This document shows positions 18,422 to 27,709 of a stretch of 64,000 nucleotides of DNA, in pieces (position 1 is the stretch's first letter; each line of letters begins with the position of its first letter). The notes under the pieces are model-generated. The model saw only the letters and a program-made list of their open reading frames with translations. It had not been told where the DNA came from and did no database searches. The translations under genes and the position numbers were made by a program. The DNA comes from Bacterioplanes sanyensis (GTDB lineage Bacteria > Pseudomonadota > Gammaproteobacteria > Pseudomonadales > Oceanobacteraceae), in assembly GCF_014652515.1 (NCBI RefSeq), contig NZ_BMYY01000005.1:62001-126000 (forward strand). Reading direction: 5' to 3'.

Positions 18422-19981
18422 ATGTTGGCCAGACTGCTGCAACGTTTCTCTTTATCACCGCAAATGATTGTGCGTGGCAACCGCCTACTGCGCTTGTACA
18501 GTTACTATTCGTTGTTTTTGGCGCTGCTGCTCACTGTCATCGACAGCTTGGATCAGACCAGTGCTATCTTGGGCCGCCACCTACCAGATGTTTTTCTGGT
18601 GACGGTCTCTGTGTACGTCATGGTCGCCAGTATTTTTGTGGTGATCGCCAACCGTGGGCCCAATATCGAAATCGCCACGGCCTATGTTTTTATCGAAACA
18701 GCCATTCTGGCACTGCTGATGCACAGCAGCGGCACCATGACGGGTGGCTTCTCCAGTTTGATTTTGGTCGCCGTGGTGGTCGCCAACTTATTAGTGCCGG
18801 GGTTATTTGGCTATGCCGTTGCCGCCTGGACCACCCTGGCTGTGCTGTTTTTTCAGCATGTGTGGCCGCAAAGCTATGACGCCTCAGAGGTGATCGAGTC
18901 CGGTATTTATGGCTTTTTGTGCTTTCTGTTGGCCGGCGTTACCCAAGCCCTCTCCGCCCGCCTCAACAGCGCCCTCGACTTGGCCACCAATCAAGCGCAA
19001 CGCATACGGCGCCTGCAAAAACTGAGTCAGGAAGCCCTATTCAGCCTGCCGGACGGCGTAATTGCCTGCGACCAGCGTCAACAGGTACTGTTTTTTAACG
19101 CCGCGGCAGCCCAGTTTTTTCCTCTGCAGCAAGACCATCCTCTGCCGCCAGAGTTGCTCGCTCTGCAAGATGGCGACAACATCGACCGCAGTGAACAGCC
19201 GCTCAAACTGAGGCGTCTGCCACTGGGCGACAGTGGCGATGCCCTATTGTTACTCGAGGACGCTCGTCGCCTAGCGGCGGAAGCACAGCAGGTCAAACTG
19301 GCCTCCCTCGGGCGTTTAACCGCCAGCATTGCTCATGAAGTCAGAAACCCTTTGAGCGCCATGCGCCAGGCAGCTCAGTTGCTGGCCGAAACCCCCTATC
19401 TGGAGCCACCTGAGCGCAAACTGACGGACATTATCGAACAGCACTGCATGCGCATTAACCGCACCGTCGAAGACATCTTGCAACTGTCGCGTCGCCGCCC
19501 ACCGGCCATTGAAGAGTTGCGTTTGCTGCCTTGGTTAGAGCACTTTAAACAGCAGTTCTGCAGCGCCCCAGAAGCCGAGCAATGTGATCTGGTTATTCGT
19601 TGTGAGCAATCGCTTCTGATAGCCTTCGACCCCGGCCATTTGCAGCAAATTCTGCATAACTTATGTGCCAATGGCCTGCGCTATGCCAGCCAGCGAGCGG
19701 CGGAAGGCGGCGATGCTCCTAAACTGATGTTGGTGGCACGCCAAGTAACGGAAGTGCATGCCGAGCTGGATGTGATTGACAATGGCGGCGGCGTGGCGCC
19801 AGAGCAGCGACCTCACCTGTTTGAACCCTTTTACACCACGGAACATAATGGTACGGGGCTGGGGCTGTATTTGTGCCGCGAGCTGTGTGAAGCGAATCAC
19901 GCCAGCATTTACTATCAGCCTCAGCCCGATGGCAGCTGTTTTCGCCTGAGCCTGCAAACCCGACTGACGAGTTTTCAATGA
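18422..19981 (+). CDS. pilS: Type IV pilus sensor histidine kinase PilS
   Basis: Polar membrane kinase that senses pilin levels in the inner membrane and phosphorylates PilR. From ATG 18422 (AGGG upstream) it has 519 residues; P. aeruginosa PilS has 530. An in-frame TTG at 18374 is open but less likely. It has six hydrophobic segments in about residues 25-175, a PAS-like domain (about 200-275), HisKA with His305 in AHEVRNP, and a complete ATPase domain (N box NGLRYA, G1 DNGGGV, G2 GTGLGLYL). It overlaps pilR by 4 bases. Confidence 0.93.
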   Translation: MLARLLQRFSLSPQMIVRGNRLLRLYSYYSLFLALLLTVIDSLDQTSAILGRHLPDVFLVTVSVYVMVASIFVVIANRGPNIEIATAYVFIETAILALLMHSSGTMTGGFSSLILVAVVVANLLVPGLFGYAVAAWTTLAVLFFQHVWPQSYDASEVIESGIYGFLCFLLAGVTQALSARLNSALDLATNQAQRIRRLQKLSQEALFSLPDGVIACDQRQQVLFFNAAAAQFFPLQQDHPLPPELLALQDGDNIDRSEQPLKLRRLPLGDSGDALLLLEDARRLAAEAQQVKLASLGRLTASIAHEVRNPLSAMRQAAQLLAETPYLEPPERKLTDIIEQHCMRINRTVEDILQLSRRRPPAIEELRLLPWLEHFKQQFCSAPEAEQCDLVIRCEQSLLIAFDPGHLQQILHNLCANGLRYASQRAAEGGDAPKLMLVARQVTEVHAELDVIDNGGGVAPEQRPHLFEPFYTTEHNGTGLGLYLCRELCEANHASIYYQPQPDGSCFRLSLQTRLTSFQ

Positions 19982-21336
19982 ACCAATATTCCGCGCTGAT
20001 TATCGATGACGAACCAGACATTCGCGAACTGATCGCCCTGACTCTGGAGCGTATGGAGCTGGATTGCTACCAAGCCGGCAGCGTCAGCGAAGCCGTCGAA
20101 GCGCTGCAACAACGGCCATACCACTTCTGCATTACCGACATGAAGTTGCCAGACGGAAATGGCATGGAGCTGGTACAGCTGTGCCACTCGCGCTACCCAG
20201 ACATGCCCGTCGCCATGATTACCGCCCACGGCAATATGGAACTGGCCATTGATGCCTTAAAAGCCGGCGCCTTCGACTTTGTCGCCAAACCCATCGATAC
20301 CCAGCGCTTGCGCGATCTGGTCAAAGCGGCCCTCAAACTGACTCAGGTCGTCATCTCACAGAATACGCCAGACGAAGCTTTACTGGGCGACTCGCAGCGC
20401 ATGGCCGATCTAAAAGACGCCATTCGCAAAGTTGCACGTACCCAAGCACCGGTATTTGTGCATGGCGAATCGGGTACCGGTAAGGAGCTGGTGGCGCGTA
20501 TGATTCATCACCTTAGCCCGCGAGCCCAAGGGCCCTTCATCGCGGTTAACTGTGGTGCCATTCCAGCGGATTTGATGGAAAGCGAGTTCTTTGGCCACAC
20601 CAAAGGCAGCTTTACCGGTGCCAGCCATGACAAACCTGGCCTGTTCCGAGCTGCAGATGGCGGCACTTTATTTCTCGATGAAGTCGCGGATTTGCCGCTT
20701 GAAATGCAAGCTAAGTTGCTGCGCGTGATTCAAGAAAAGGCGGTACGCAAGGTCGGCGAAGAACATGAGCAGCCAGTGGACGTGCGCATCGTCAGCGCCA
20801 GTCACCACGACCTGGAAAAACGCGTTAGCGACCAGCGCTTCCGCCAGGATCTCTATTTCCGCCTAAACGTCATTCACCTAGGCGTGCCGCGTTTGGCAGA
20901 GCGCAGTGAAGACATTCCACGCCTTGCACGACACTTTTTAAGTAAATACGCCCGTGAATGGGGCATGCCCAATGTTGAACTCACACCGGCGGCGCTGCAA
21001 ACGCTGCAGCACTACCCCTTCCCCGGCAATGTGCGCGAACTGGAAAACATTTTACAACGCGCCTTTACCATGGCCGAAGACGAATACATTCAGGCAGATG
21101 ACCTCCAACTGCCCAAATCGACTACCCCGGAGCCGAGCCAGACTGATGACACACCTAACAACCCAGATGCTCCCATCATTACCAACAATTTGGAGCAATA
21201 CTTAGAGAACATCGAACGCCGCGCCATTACCCAAGCGCTAGAAGAAACCCGCTGGAACAAAACCGCCGCCGCTGAAAAGCTGGGCATTAGCTTTCGTGCC
21301 TTGCGGTATCGGTGTAAGAAGCTAGGGATCGACTAA
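19978..21336 (+). CDS. pilR: Type IV pilus sigma-54 response regulator PilR
   Basis: Activator of pilin transcription with RNA polymerase sigma-54. It has 452 residues: a receiver with Asp54 in ITDMKLPDG, an AAA+ module with Walker A GESGTGKE and the sigma-54 contact loop GSFTGA (normally GAFTGA), and a C-terminal Fis-type helix-turn-helix ([20 protein letters not shown]). The ATGA overlap with pilS couples the pair. The Ala-to-Ser change in the contact loop occurs in some active members. Confidence 0.94.
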   Translation: MNQYSALIIDDEPDIRELIALTLERMELDCYQAGSVSEAVEALQQRPYHFCITDMKLPDGNGMELVQLCHSRYPDMPVAMITAHGNMELAIDALKAGAFDFVAKPIDTQRLRDLVKAALKLTQVVISQNTPDEALLGDSQRMADLKDAIRKVARTQAPVFVHGESGTGKELVARMIHHLSPRAQGPFIAVNCGAIPADLMESEFFGHTKGSFTGASHDKPGLFRAADGGTLFLDEVADLPLEMQAKLLRVIQEKAVRKVGEEHEQPVDVRIVSASHHDLEKRVSDQRFRQDLYFRLNVIHLGVPRLAERSEDIPRLARHFLSKYAREWGMPNVELTPAALQTLQHYPFPGNVRELENILQRAFTMAEDEYIQADDLQLPKSTTPEPSQTDDTPNNPDAPIITNNLEQYLENIERRAITQALEETRWNKTAAAEKLGISFRALRYRCKKLGID

Positions 21337-21514
21337 CGTCTATCTACAACAAAGGACGTTGATGCCTCACATGCCACCAGATAAGCATCCAGCCATTTCA
21401 TAAATGACAGGTTGTTCCACCTTGTGACCACAGAAAATCAACCCTGCTTCTGACAGAAAAAAAACGTCGTCGAGACTAATTTTGTTCCTCAAACGCTACA
21501 AAGAGGTAGACGTA
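21337..21514 (+). promoter_or_regulatory. Upstream region of the minor-pilin operon
   Basis: 178 bases without a gene. It holds an inverted repeat AACGTC / GACGTT (about 21337-21362) and the ribosome-binding site AGAGGT before fimT. I looked for a sigma-54 -24/-12 element and saw none, so PilR is not obviously the direct activator here. Confidence 0.35.
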
Positions 21515-22075
21515 ATGGACAACTCTCGTCATGCAGGGATGACTCTGACAGAGCTCATCACAGCTCTCTTGGTTGTTTCCACTCTGTCTGCAATCGCATT
21601 GCCCGCGCTGGATGATTTTTTCAAGCGGCAGCTAGCACTTTCAGAAGTTACAGCACTTAGGCAGTTGGTCTACCAAGCTCGCGGACACGCCATCACCAGC
21701 GGCGTGCCGGCAGTGCTGTGTCCTATATCGGCAAATGAATGCTCGACCAACTGGTCCGAAGGCAAGATCACACTATTTGAAGACCTCGACCGAAATCGTA
21801 AGATCGATCCAAACGACAAAGTTTTGACTCATTTCCAATTGCAACAAGCAAACAGAGTGAAACTGGATTTTCCGCGATCGGCCATCGTCTTCTATCCAAG
21901 CGGATTTGCCCAAGGTTTTACAGGTTCGCTACTTTACTGCCGCAGTACTGAACCGCCCATCACGATGTCTTTGATTATTTCAAGAGTGGGGAGAGTACGC
22001 CACGGGACGGACAGCAATAACGACGGCATTCTAGAGTCTGCCACAGGTAAAAATGCCCCCTGCCCATCGGCATAA
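21515..22075 (+). CDS. fimT: FimT-type minor pilin (GspH/FimT family)
   Basis: Prepilin of 186 residues. The ATG at 21515 follows AGAGGTAGACGTA; the frame's earlier TTG (21482) would put an unlikely extension before the prepilin leader. The leader ends RHAG and is cut before MTLTELITALLV, with the essential Glu at +5. The GspH-like C-terminal domain has two Cys pairs (LCPISANEC and YC...PC). It is the first gene of the minor-pilin operon, which primes pilus assembly. FimT-class proteins also bind DNA during uptake in some species. The split between FimT and FimU names is by position. Confidence 0.75.
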   Translation: MDNSRHAGMTLTELITALLVVSTLSAIALPALDDFFKRQLALSEVTALRQLVYQARGHAITSGVPAVLCPISANECSTNWSEGKITLFEDLDRNRKIDPNDKVLTHFQLQQANRVKLDFPRSAIVFYPSGFAQGFTGSLLYCRSTEPPITMSLIISRVGRVRHGTDSNNDGILESATGKNAPCPSA

Positions 22076-22185
22076 GCCCTGCGGCACCACTCAGGGCCCA
22101 GCCAACTCCGTTTATCTGGAGCTTCACAACAATAGACACCGAACAGTTATGTTAGTCATCGCAGAGACCTTATCGGGAACAGACA

Positions 22186-22737
22186 ATGACGACACAACGT
22201 GGATCCGCACTTATCCTTAGTTTGGTGATCCTAACTGCCATCACATTGGGCGCATTGGTGGCGATGGAAAGATCCAGCTTGCAGCTAAAGATGGTCAACA
22301 ACCTTCAACACTCCCAAGATGTTGAGAACAGTGTCAAAGGTACTTTGACTTATGTCTATGACGCGCTTGAACGCGATGAGAAAGTACAAAAACAGTTGCT
22401 GGTCGCCGTCAACACCGCAGAATCTGCGGCAGTGGAGGGTGGCAAAACCCTCGGTGAGTCTAAGTTCAAGTTGTTTGAGCTAAAACAAACAGGCGCCACG
22501 ACCCCAATATTAACAGCACCTAAGTTTACCAGCCCTGTTTTGGATGCTCAGCCCACTACTGTCGTTCGTTCTATTCCCACGCCGCTGGGCTACGATGATT
22601 TTCTCAAAGGTAAAAAGGGCTGCGGTGCAGGCTGTGACTTATCACTGTACGCCTCTGCCAGCTCTGCGAGCGGTAGGGGGGGGGTGCTATCTAGCACCCA
22701 AGAAATCGGCTTGCAACGCATTATCCCGTCCACCTGA
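22186..22737 (+). CDS. pilX: PilX-type minor pilin
   Basis: Minor pilin of 183 residues. Its N-terminus, QRGSALILSLVILTAITLG, matches the PilX pattern of an Arg-Gly followed by a hydrophobic helix that lacks the usual +5 Glu. It is followed by a helix (SLQLKMVNNLQHSQ) and a low-complexity C-terminal half with one CGAGC motif. It forms part of the initiation complex with PilV, PilW and PilY1. GGGA precedes the ATG. Oddity: nine consecutive G at 22676-22684, 54 bases before the stop, would change the last 18 or so residues if slipped. Confidence 0.75.
   Translation: MTTQRGSALILSLVILTAITLGALVAMERSSLQLKMVNNLQHSQDVENSVKGTLTYVYDALERDEKVQKQLLVAVNTAESAAVEGGKTLGESKFKLFELKQTGATTPILTAPKFTSPVLDAQPTTVVRSIPTPLGYDDFLKGKKGCGAGCDLSLYASASSASGRGGVLSSTQEIGLQRIIPST
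22676..22684 (+). repeat. Run of nine G inside pilX
   Basis: Uninterrupted G9 within the coding frame (AGG GGG GGG G). Long G runs are slippage-prone and drive phase variation of pilus proteins elsewhere, for example pilC of Neisseria. It could also be an assembly error. Confidence 0.9.
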
Positions 22738-22761
22738 GTGAGACTTGAAGGAGATTAAGTA

Positions 22762-25700
22762 ATGAAACTTTATTGGCTAACACTGGTAGCACTCGGGCTG
22801 GCACACAACAGCCTAGTCATGGCTGACGATACCGAGATTTTCCGGCCAGACAACATCAAACGCATTCCACCCAATGTTGTGTTTGTTATCGACACTTCGG
22901 GCAGTATGTCATGGCGAGAAAAAAGTAATAAAAAACCAAAGTCTGGAGAAAAAACTCGACTTCGTGTTGTCCAAGACTCTGCCATCACCGCCATCAATCA
23001 AATTTCTCCAGATAAGCCGATCAACATTGCCATCATGCGCTTTCATGATGCCAAAAACAAAGGCAGCCAAGGTGGCTATGTGGTTGAGCCGCTGGCATCG
23101 ACCGGTGATTCTGATGATAAAGCCCGAATTATTAGCGCCATTAACGGGCTGACAGCGGGCAATGGCACACCTTTAGTCGAAACCACCCTCGAAGCCATTA
23201 ATTATTTAACCGGTCGTGATGTTGTCTGGGGGAAACGGCAATCAGGAGGATCAAGCTATAATCAGGTATATACTTCTGGTTATCGAAGCGGTGATGACTT
23301 TCCAATATATTCTTATAAAAAAATATACAAAAAATACGGCAGCCCTAGCTCAATCACATCAGGAAATAAATACATTCACCCCGTAACCGCCACCTGCCAG
23401 AAACAACACGTTGTGGTCTTCACTGATGGCAATCCGTCTAACGATACGGACAGCAACTCGACCATCAAAGATTTATTTAAGGCTACGCCAGGTAGCAATA
23501 AAAATGCTGCAGGGCTATCAAGCACATGCGGCAGCGGAGGTGATTCTTACTGTGGTGAAGAGCTCGCTTACTGGGCTTTCAATACCGATTTTTTTGATGA
23601 TGCAAGCATCACAGGAAAAACGGGGGATGCAAACACCATCAAGCAAAATATTAAGATCCATACCGTAGGCGGCTTTGCGGTTGGCCAAGCCGGTAAAGAC
23701 CTGCTAAAAAATATGGCCATTCAAGGCGGCACGAAAGAAAGCCTTAATGCCAGTAATGAAGCCGAGCTGGTTACAGCGCTGCAAAACATCTTTGACAGCA
23801 TATCGAATGAAGGCAGCAGTTTTGCTGCGCCGGTCGTTTCGGTTAACAACGTCAGCTCCCTTGAGCACCGCTCAGATGTGTATTACACCCTATTTGAACC
23901 ATCGGCCAGCAGCCCAGCCTGGGCAGGCAATATCAAACGCTATCGTTTGTCGCCTTCGGGGGAGATCTATGACTCTAAAAATAGCTTAGCGGTAGATAAA
24001 GAAACTGGCTTTTTTAGTGAAACCGCCCACAGCTACTGGTCTACTGCTGCTGATGGCCAACAAGTTACCAGCGGCGGTTTGTCAAACCGCCTAACCAGCA
24101 ACCGACCCGTTTATACTAGCCTGACAAAAACCGGCGAATCAAAATCTTCATTTATTAATTCTGGCAACCGGGTTACTGAGACAAATAAAAAAATAACAGC
24201 AGACCTCCTGGGGGTCACTAATAACAATCGCCGAATAAAAGCACTAAAATGGGCTCGAGGTATTGAAGTTATTGATGGTAAAGAGCAAAAACGCACCGTT
24301 CTGGCGGATTCATTGCACGGCACTCCGTTTGTATTGGAATACCAGAGCGCTAGTGGTACCCAAGATGTGTTGTACAGCACCAATAACGCTGGCTACTTAC
24401 ATGCTTTTGACCCCAGCGTGAATAATCCAAAAGAATTCTGGTCCTTTATTCCCAAAGAGTTACTGCCTAACTTGCCTGTATTTGCAGAACAACGTTGGAG
24501 CGACGGTACTGCTAGTAACAGAAAGATTTACGGATTAGACGGCCCCATGTCGGTTTATCATGATGACAAAGATCGAGATGGCAGAATTGATAGCGGCGAA
24601 ACTGCTTACTTGACCGTCGCGATGCGTCGTGGAGGCCACGCATATTATATTTTTGATGTTAGCAACTATCAGCAACCCAAGTTGGCCAAGGTCATTAGCA
24701 ACACCGGTGACTTCTCTGAACTGGGACAGACTTGGTCTCCCATGCGTCTCGCCTATGTTGACTGGAACAGTAAAAAAGTCCCCGTATTCATTTTTGGTGG
24801 TGGCTACGATCCTTTGGAAGACGACATCGGCTCACGTGGCAGCCGAATTGAAAGCTCTGTAGGTAATGCCATTTACATGATAGCCGCAAACGATGAAGCT
24901 ACCGGTACGGCCTTCGAGCTGCTCTGGAAAGCGACAAAAGCCGCTGGTACCAAAGGACTTTCCCTTGACAATATGACCTCCAGCATTGTCAGTGAAATCA
25001 CGCCAGTAGATATGGACGGTGATGGCAGCAGTGACTTACTGTACGCCACGGATGTGGGTGGCAGACTATGGCGTATTGACTTCACCAAAGGTAATAGCGC
25101 TAGTAAATATGCGAAGGGCGGCGTGTTGTTTGATGCCAACCTAACTAAAAGTGACACATTCGATGCAAATTACGAACGCTTCTTTGCTAAGCCCGATGTT
25201 GTGTACACCAACTATGGCTATGTTGAGTCGGTGGATCCTAACGACAGCACAAACGTCCAGTACCTGAAACGTCCACGCTACCAAATCACCATAGGTTCAG
25301 GTTATCGCCCAGGCCCGCTATCAACTGCGACCACAGATCGTATTTTTGTTATCAACGACTATGATCATTCAAATCCGCCTAAAGACTTTAACTACGCCAA
25401 CCATAAGCTCTTCCAACTGGCGGACTACCACACGTATGCTTCTGCCAGCGCAGAACAGCGCGAAAACGGTTACTACTACACACTCAAAGGAACCGGTGAG
25501 AAAGTATTGTCTAACACGCTCACTGTAAGCGACACTATATACGCCACCACTTTCCGCCCTTCCTCTGGCAATATTGAAGCAGGCTGTCAGCCAGACCTGG
25601 GGCAAAGTCGGCTGATCATATTAAAACCGAACCTGAATCTGAAACCCGAAGACGGCATGAAACCCGAGGAAGACAGCATTGAGAATGTTGGCTCCACCAT

Positions 25701-25875
25701 TCCGCCCGAGCCTAAACTGGTATTCCCGCCGGACAAACCCGATGGCACCAATGAAGGGCCAAAGGTTGTCGTAGGCTTAAATGTCTTCGATGTTGAAGGC
25801 GGTCTAAACATTCTTCAACGCACCTTCTGGCGGGAAGCAGACCCTGCAGAAGTAATGCCGAAGGCGACTCCCTAA
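22762..25875 (+). CDS. pilY1: PilY1-type pilus tip adhesin / assembly factor
   Basis: Secreted protein of 1037 residues with a signal peptide (1-21), a von Willebrand A domain (about 32-350) with a complete MIDAS (DTSGSMS, the Thr of GNGTPLVE, FTDG), and a C-terminal PilC-type beta-propeller domain (from about residue 370, HRSDVYYTLFEPS). Two calcium-loop-like motifs occur in the propeller: DKDRDGRIDSGE and DMDGDGSSD. In Pseudomonas, PilY1 caps the pilus tip, is needed for twitching and helps surface sensing. AAGGAG precedes the ATG. The gene is AT-rich, most strongly at 23281-23340. Its stop shares a base with the next start. Confidence 0.9.
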   Translation: MKLYWLTLVALGLAHNSLVMADDTEIFRPDNIKRIPPNVVFVIDTSGSMSWREKSNKKPKSGEKTRLRVVQDSAITAINQISPDKPINIAIMRFHDAKNKGSQGGYVVEPLASTGDSDDKARIISAINGLTAGNGTPLVETTLEAINYLTGRDVVWGKRQSGGSSYNQVYTSGYRSGDDFPIYSYKKIYKKYGSPSSITSGNKYIHPVTATCQKQHVVVFTDGNPSNDTDSNSTIKDLFKATPGSNKNAAGLSSTCGSGGDSYCGEELAYWAFNTDFFDDASITGKTGDANTIKQNIKIHTVGGFAVGQAGKDLLKNMAIQGGTKESLNASNEAELVTALQNIFDSISNEGSSFAAPVVSVNNVSSLEHRSDVYYTLFEPSASSPAWAGNIKRYRLSPSGEIYDSKNSLAVDKETGFFSETAHSYWSTAADGQQVTSGGLSNRLTSNRPVYTSLTKTGESKSSFINSGNRVTETNKKITADLLGVTNNNRRIKALKWARGIEVIDGKEQKRTVLADSLHGTPFVLEYQSASGTQDVLYSTNNAGYLHAFDPSVNNPKEFWSFIPKELLPNLPVFAEQRWSDGTASNRKIYGLDGPMSVYHDDKDRDGRIDSGETAYLTVAMRRGGHAYYIFDVSNYQQPKLAKVISNTGDFSELGQTWSPMRLAYVDWNSKKVPVFIFGGGYDPLEDDIGSRGSRIESSVGNAIYMIAANDEATGTAFELLWKATKAAGTKGLSLDNMTSSIVSEITPVDMDGDGSSDLLYATDVGGRLWRIDFTKGNSASKYAKGGVLFDANLTKSDTFDANYERFFAKPDVVYTNYGYVESVDPNDSTNVQYLKRPRYQITIGSGYRPGPLSTATTDRIFVINDYDHSNPPKDFNYANHKLFQLADYHTYASASAEQRENGYYYTLKGTGEKVLSNTLTVSDTIYATTFRPSSGNIEAGCQPDLGQSRLIILKPNLNLKPEDGMKPEEDSIENVGSTIPPEPKLVFPPDKPDGTNEGPKVVVGLNVFDVEGGLNILQRTFWREADPAEVMPKATP

Positions 25876-26354
25876 TGAAAAGCGTTAAAGGTATGACTTT
25901 ACTTGAACTCATGGCCGTTCTGGGCGTTCTGGGGGTGCTGCTGGCCACAGCAGTACCCTATATTAGCGGCATGAACCAAAGCCAACTCGCAGATCGTCTT
26001 TATCGCGAGCTGGAAAATGATCTTCGCTATGCCCGTAATTACTCAGTCACCAACGGCATTAGTGTCATGCTTGAGCCACGCTCAGGCTGGGAGAAAGGCT
26101 GGCGCGTAATGGGGGACGATGGCACCGGAAACCTGACCGATGAACTTAGAGCCACCAATGTCGAAAGCAAGGGCCATATATCAAGCACAGATTTTAGTCA
26201 CTCAAAACCAATAGTGTTCTCGGCTAGGGGCAGAGCCAATAAAAGTGGGGAAATTAAAATCGATGTAACAGGGTGTCGCGGTACACGAGTTCGCACTCTG
26301 TTTATCAATCGTATTGGTCAGGTTATTTTGAAGGGAGAAAGCGTATGCAAATGA
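25875..26354 (+). CDS. fimU: FimU-type minor pilin (GspH family)
   Basis: Prepilin of 159 residues with a short leader MKSVKG, cleavage before MTLLELMAVLGVLG and Glu at +5. The GspH-like C-terminal domain ends with two Cys (VTGCRGTR and SVCK) that probably pair. It begins at the pilY1 stop (TAATG) and overlaps pilV by 10 bases, so it belongs to the same operon. Assignment as FimU rather than FimT rests on its place before pilV and pilW. Confidence 0.75.
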   Translation: MKSVKGMTLLELMAVLGVLGVLLATAVPYISGMNQSQLADRLYRELENDLRYARNYSVTNGISVMLEPRSGWEKGWRVMGDDGTGNLTDELRATNVESKGHISSTDFSHSKPIVFSARGRANKSGEIKIDVTGCRGTRVRTLFINRIGQVILKGESVCK

Positions 26355-26869
26355 GCAGACTGAGAGCCTTCAGTATGATCGAGGTATTGGTAACACTGGC
26401 CATCAGTATCATTGGTCTGCTGGGTATCAGCATGATGCAACTTAACATTAATAAGGCCACTATAGACTCTGGTGCAAGATCACATGCTATTTGGATGATA
26501 GATGAGATAACAAATAAGATGTATGCGAATTGGGATAATCTTGAGCACTATGACACCAGCAAAAATGGTTTTACCTGTAATAGTTATGGTGGAAAGCTGT
26601 GTCTAGATAGCACACCTTGCACTGGGAAAGAGATGGCAGCCTATGATCTTTGGACATCCAGTTGTCCAGCTGCTTCTAAAGAAGCAAATGTCAACAAAAA
26701 TGCCGCTGACTTTATTCCAGAACCGAAGCTCACTATAAAGCCCGTTCTAAGTACACGCTCTGCAAAAATCACGGTTCAGTGGACTAGCCGAGTTTCCAGC
26801 GATAGTGACTTAGGTGGAGGTAAGGATCCAGGCGGTACCGTTTCGATCAGCAGAGATATTCAATTATGA
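26345..26869 (+). CDS. pilV: PilV-type minor pilin
   Basis: Prepilin of 174 residues starting at ATG 26345 behind GGGAG. The frame extends upstream to 26273, but that part lies inside fimU and is rejected. The hydrophobic segment FSMIEVLVTLAISIIGLLG has Glu at +5. The residue before the cleavage point is Ala (RA-FSMIE) rather than the usual Gly. The C-terminal part carries four Cys that could form two disulfides (FTCNSYGGKLC, TPCTGK, SSCPAA). It overlaps pilW by 4 bases. Confidence 0.8.
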   Translation: MQMSRLRAFSMIEVLVTLAISIIGLLGISMMQLNINKATIDSGARSHAIWMIDEITNKMYANWDNLEHYDTSKNGFTCNSYGGKLCLDSTPCTGKEMAAYDLWTSSCPAASKEANVNKNAADFIPEPKLTIKPVLSTRSAKITVQWTSRVSSDSDLGGGKDPGGTVSISRDIQL

Positions 26870-27702
26870 AGCAACTTAAGGCATCCAAAGGCCTGTCTAT
26901 GGTCGAACTGATGGTAGCGTTGCTACTCGCATCCATTATCACAATATTTGTCAGTAATATCATGATTAATAGTTCGCGCAGTGCCAGTACATCGACCGGA
27001 CTGGCCCAAGCCCAAGAGGCGGGAAGACTCGCCATGGCATGGCTGGGAGAGCGAGTTCCAAATGCAGGGTATCGTAACACCACATTTGTTTTTGATGTAG
27101 TCGACACCAGCTGCTCAGGAGCGGCTCATTGCCACAAAGACGTGAAAAGCAATGCCAATGGTGGCGATATTTTAGCGCTGAGACGCTTAAGCTCTCCAGG
27201 CTTAAATGAAGCCCCACAGCTCATGCAAACCTGCGCAGGAACAACCCTGCCCAATTCGGCGCTGAATGCCCCCAATGGCGTCATTGATGTGTATTGGATA
27301 GAAAAAGGTGATGTCAGCGATTTAACCACCGCGTTCCAACTCAAATGCGCCACTTATAGCACTGCAGGCGGCTCAACCACCTTAGTTGGAAGCAAAGAAA
27401 GCATCGCCAACGGCATCGAAAGCATGCAAGTGCTGTATGGCATCGAGGCTTCTAGTGAAGCTGACTCAGGGACTATCGAGCGGTATGTCAATGGAACCTA
27501 TCTTAATAGTAACCCCAATATGGCCGCACGTGTTGTGGCGGTCAAAATAGCATTGTTGTCACGATCATTTGAAGATGACACACTCAATAATGACCGTAGA
27601 GGGTACCAGTTGCTCGATTCTGAGGTTACTTATGTCAATGATCGAGTAGCACGCTATATCAACACCTCAACATTCTGGCTACCCAATATGCAAAACAGGT
27701 AA
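26866..27702 (+). CDS. pilW: PilW-type minor pilin
   Basis: Prepilin of 278 residues with leader KASKG, cleavage before LSMVELMVALLLAS and Glu at +5. The long extracellular part begins QAQEAGRLAMAWLGERVPNAGYR, the PilW signature, and contains several Cys (DTSCSGAAHC, QTC, KCAT). PilW works with PilV, PilX and FimU in the initiation complex. The start overlaps the pilV stop (ATGA). Confidence 0.85.
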   Translation: MKQLKASKGLSMVELMVALLLASIITIFVSNIMINSSRSASTSTGLAQAQEAGRLAMAWLGERVPNAGYRNTTFVFDVVDTSCSGAAHCHKDVKSNANGGDILALRRLSSPGLNEAPQLMQTCAGTTLPNSALNAPNGVIDVYWIEKGDVSDLTTAFQLKCATYSTAGGSTTLVGSKESIANGIESMQVLYGIEASSEADSGTIERYVNGTYLNSNPNMAARVVAVKIALLSRSFEDDTLNNDRRGYQLLDSEVTYVNDRVARYINTSTFWLPNMQNR

Positions 27703-27709
27703 CATTTTT

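Noticed and set aside
21337-21514. Sigma-54 or CRP/Vfr site upstream of fimT
   Set aside because: No TGGC-N8-TTGC match; TTGTGACCACAG has only one half-site of a CRP-like box.
26273-26344. Upstream extension of pilV
   Set aside because: Lies inside fimU coding sequence and would bury the prepilin leader; ATG 26345 has GGGAG.
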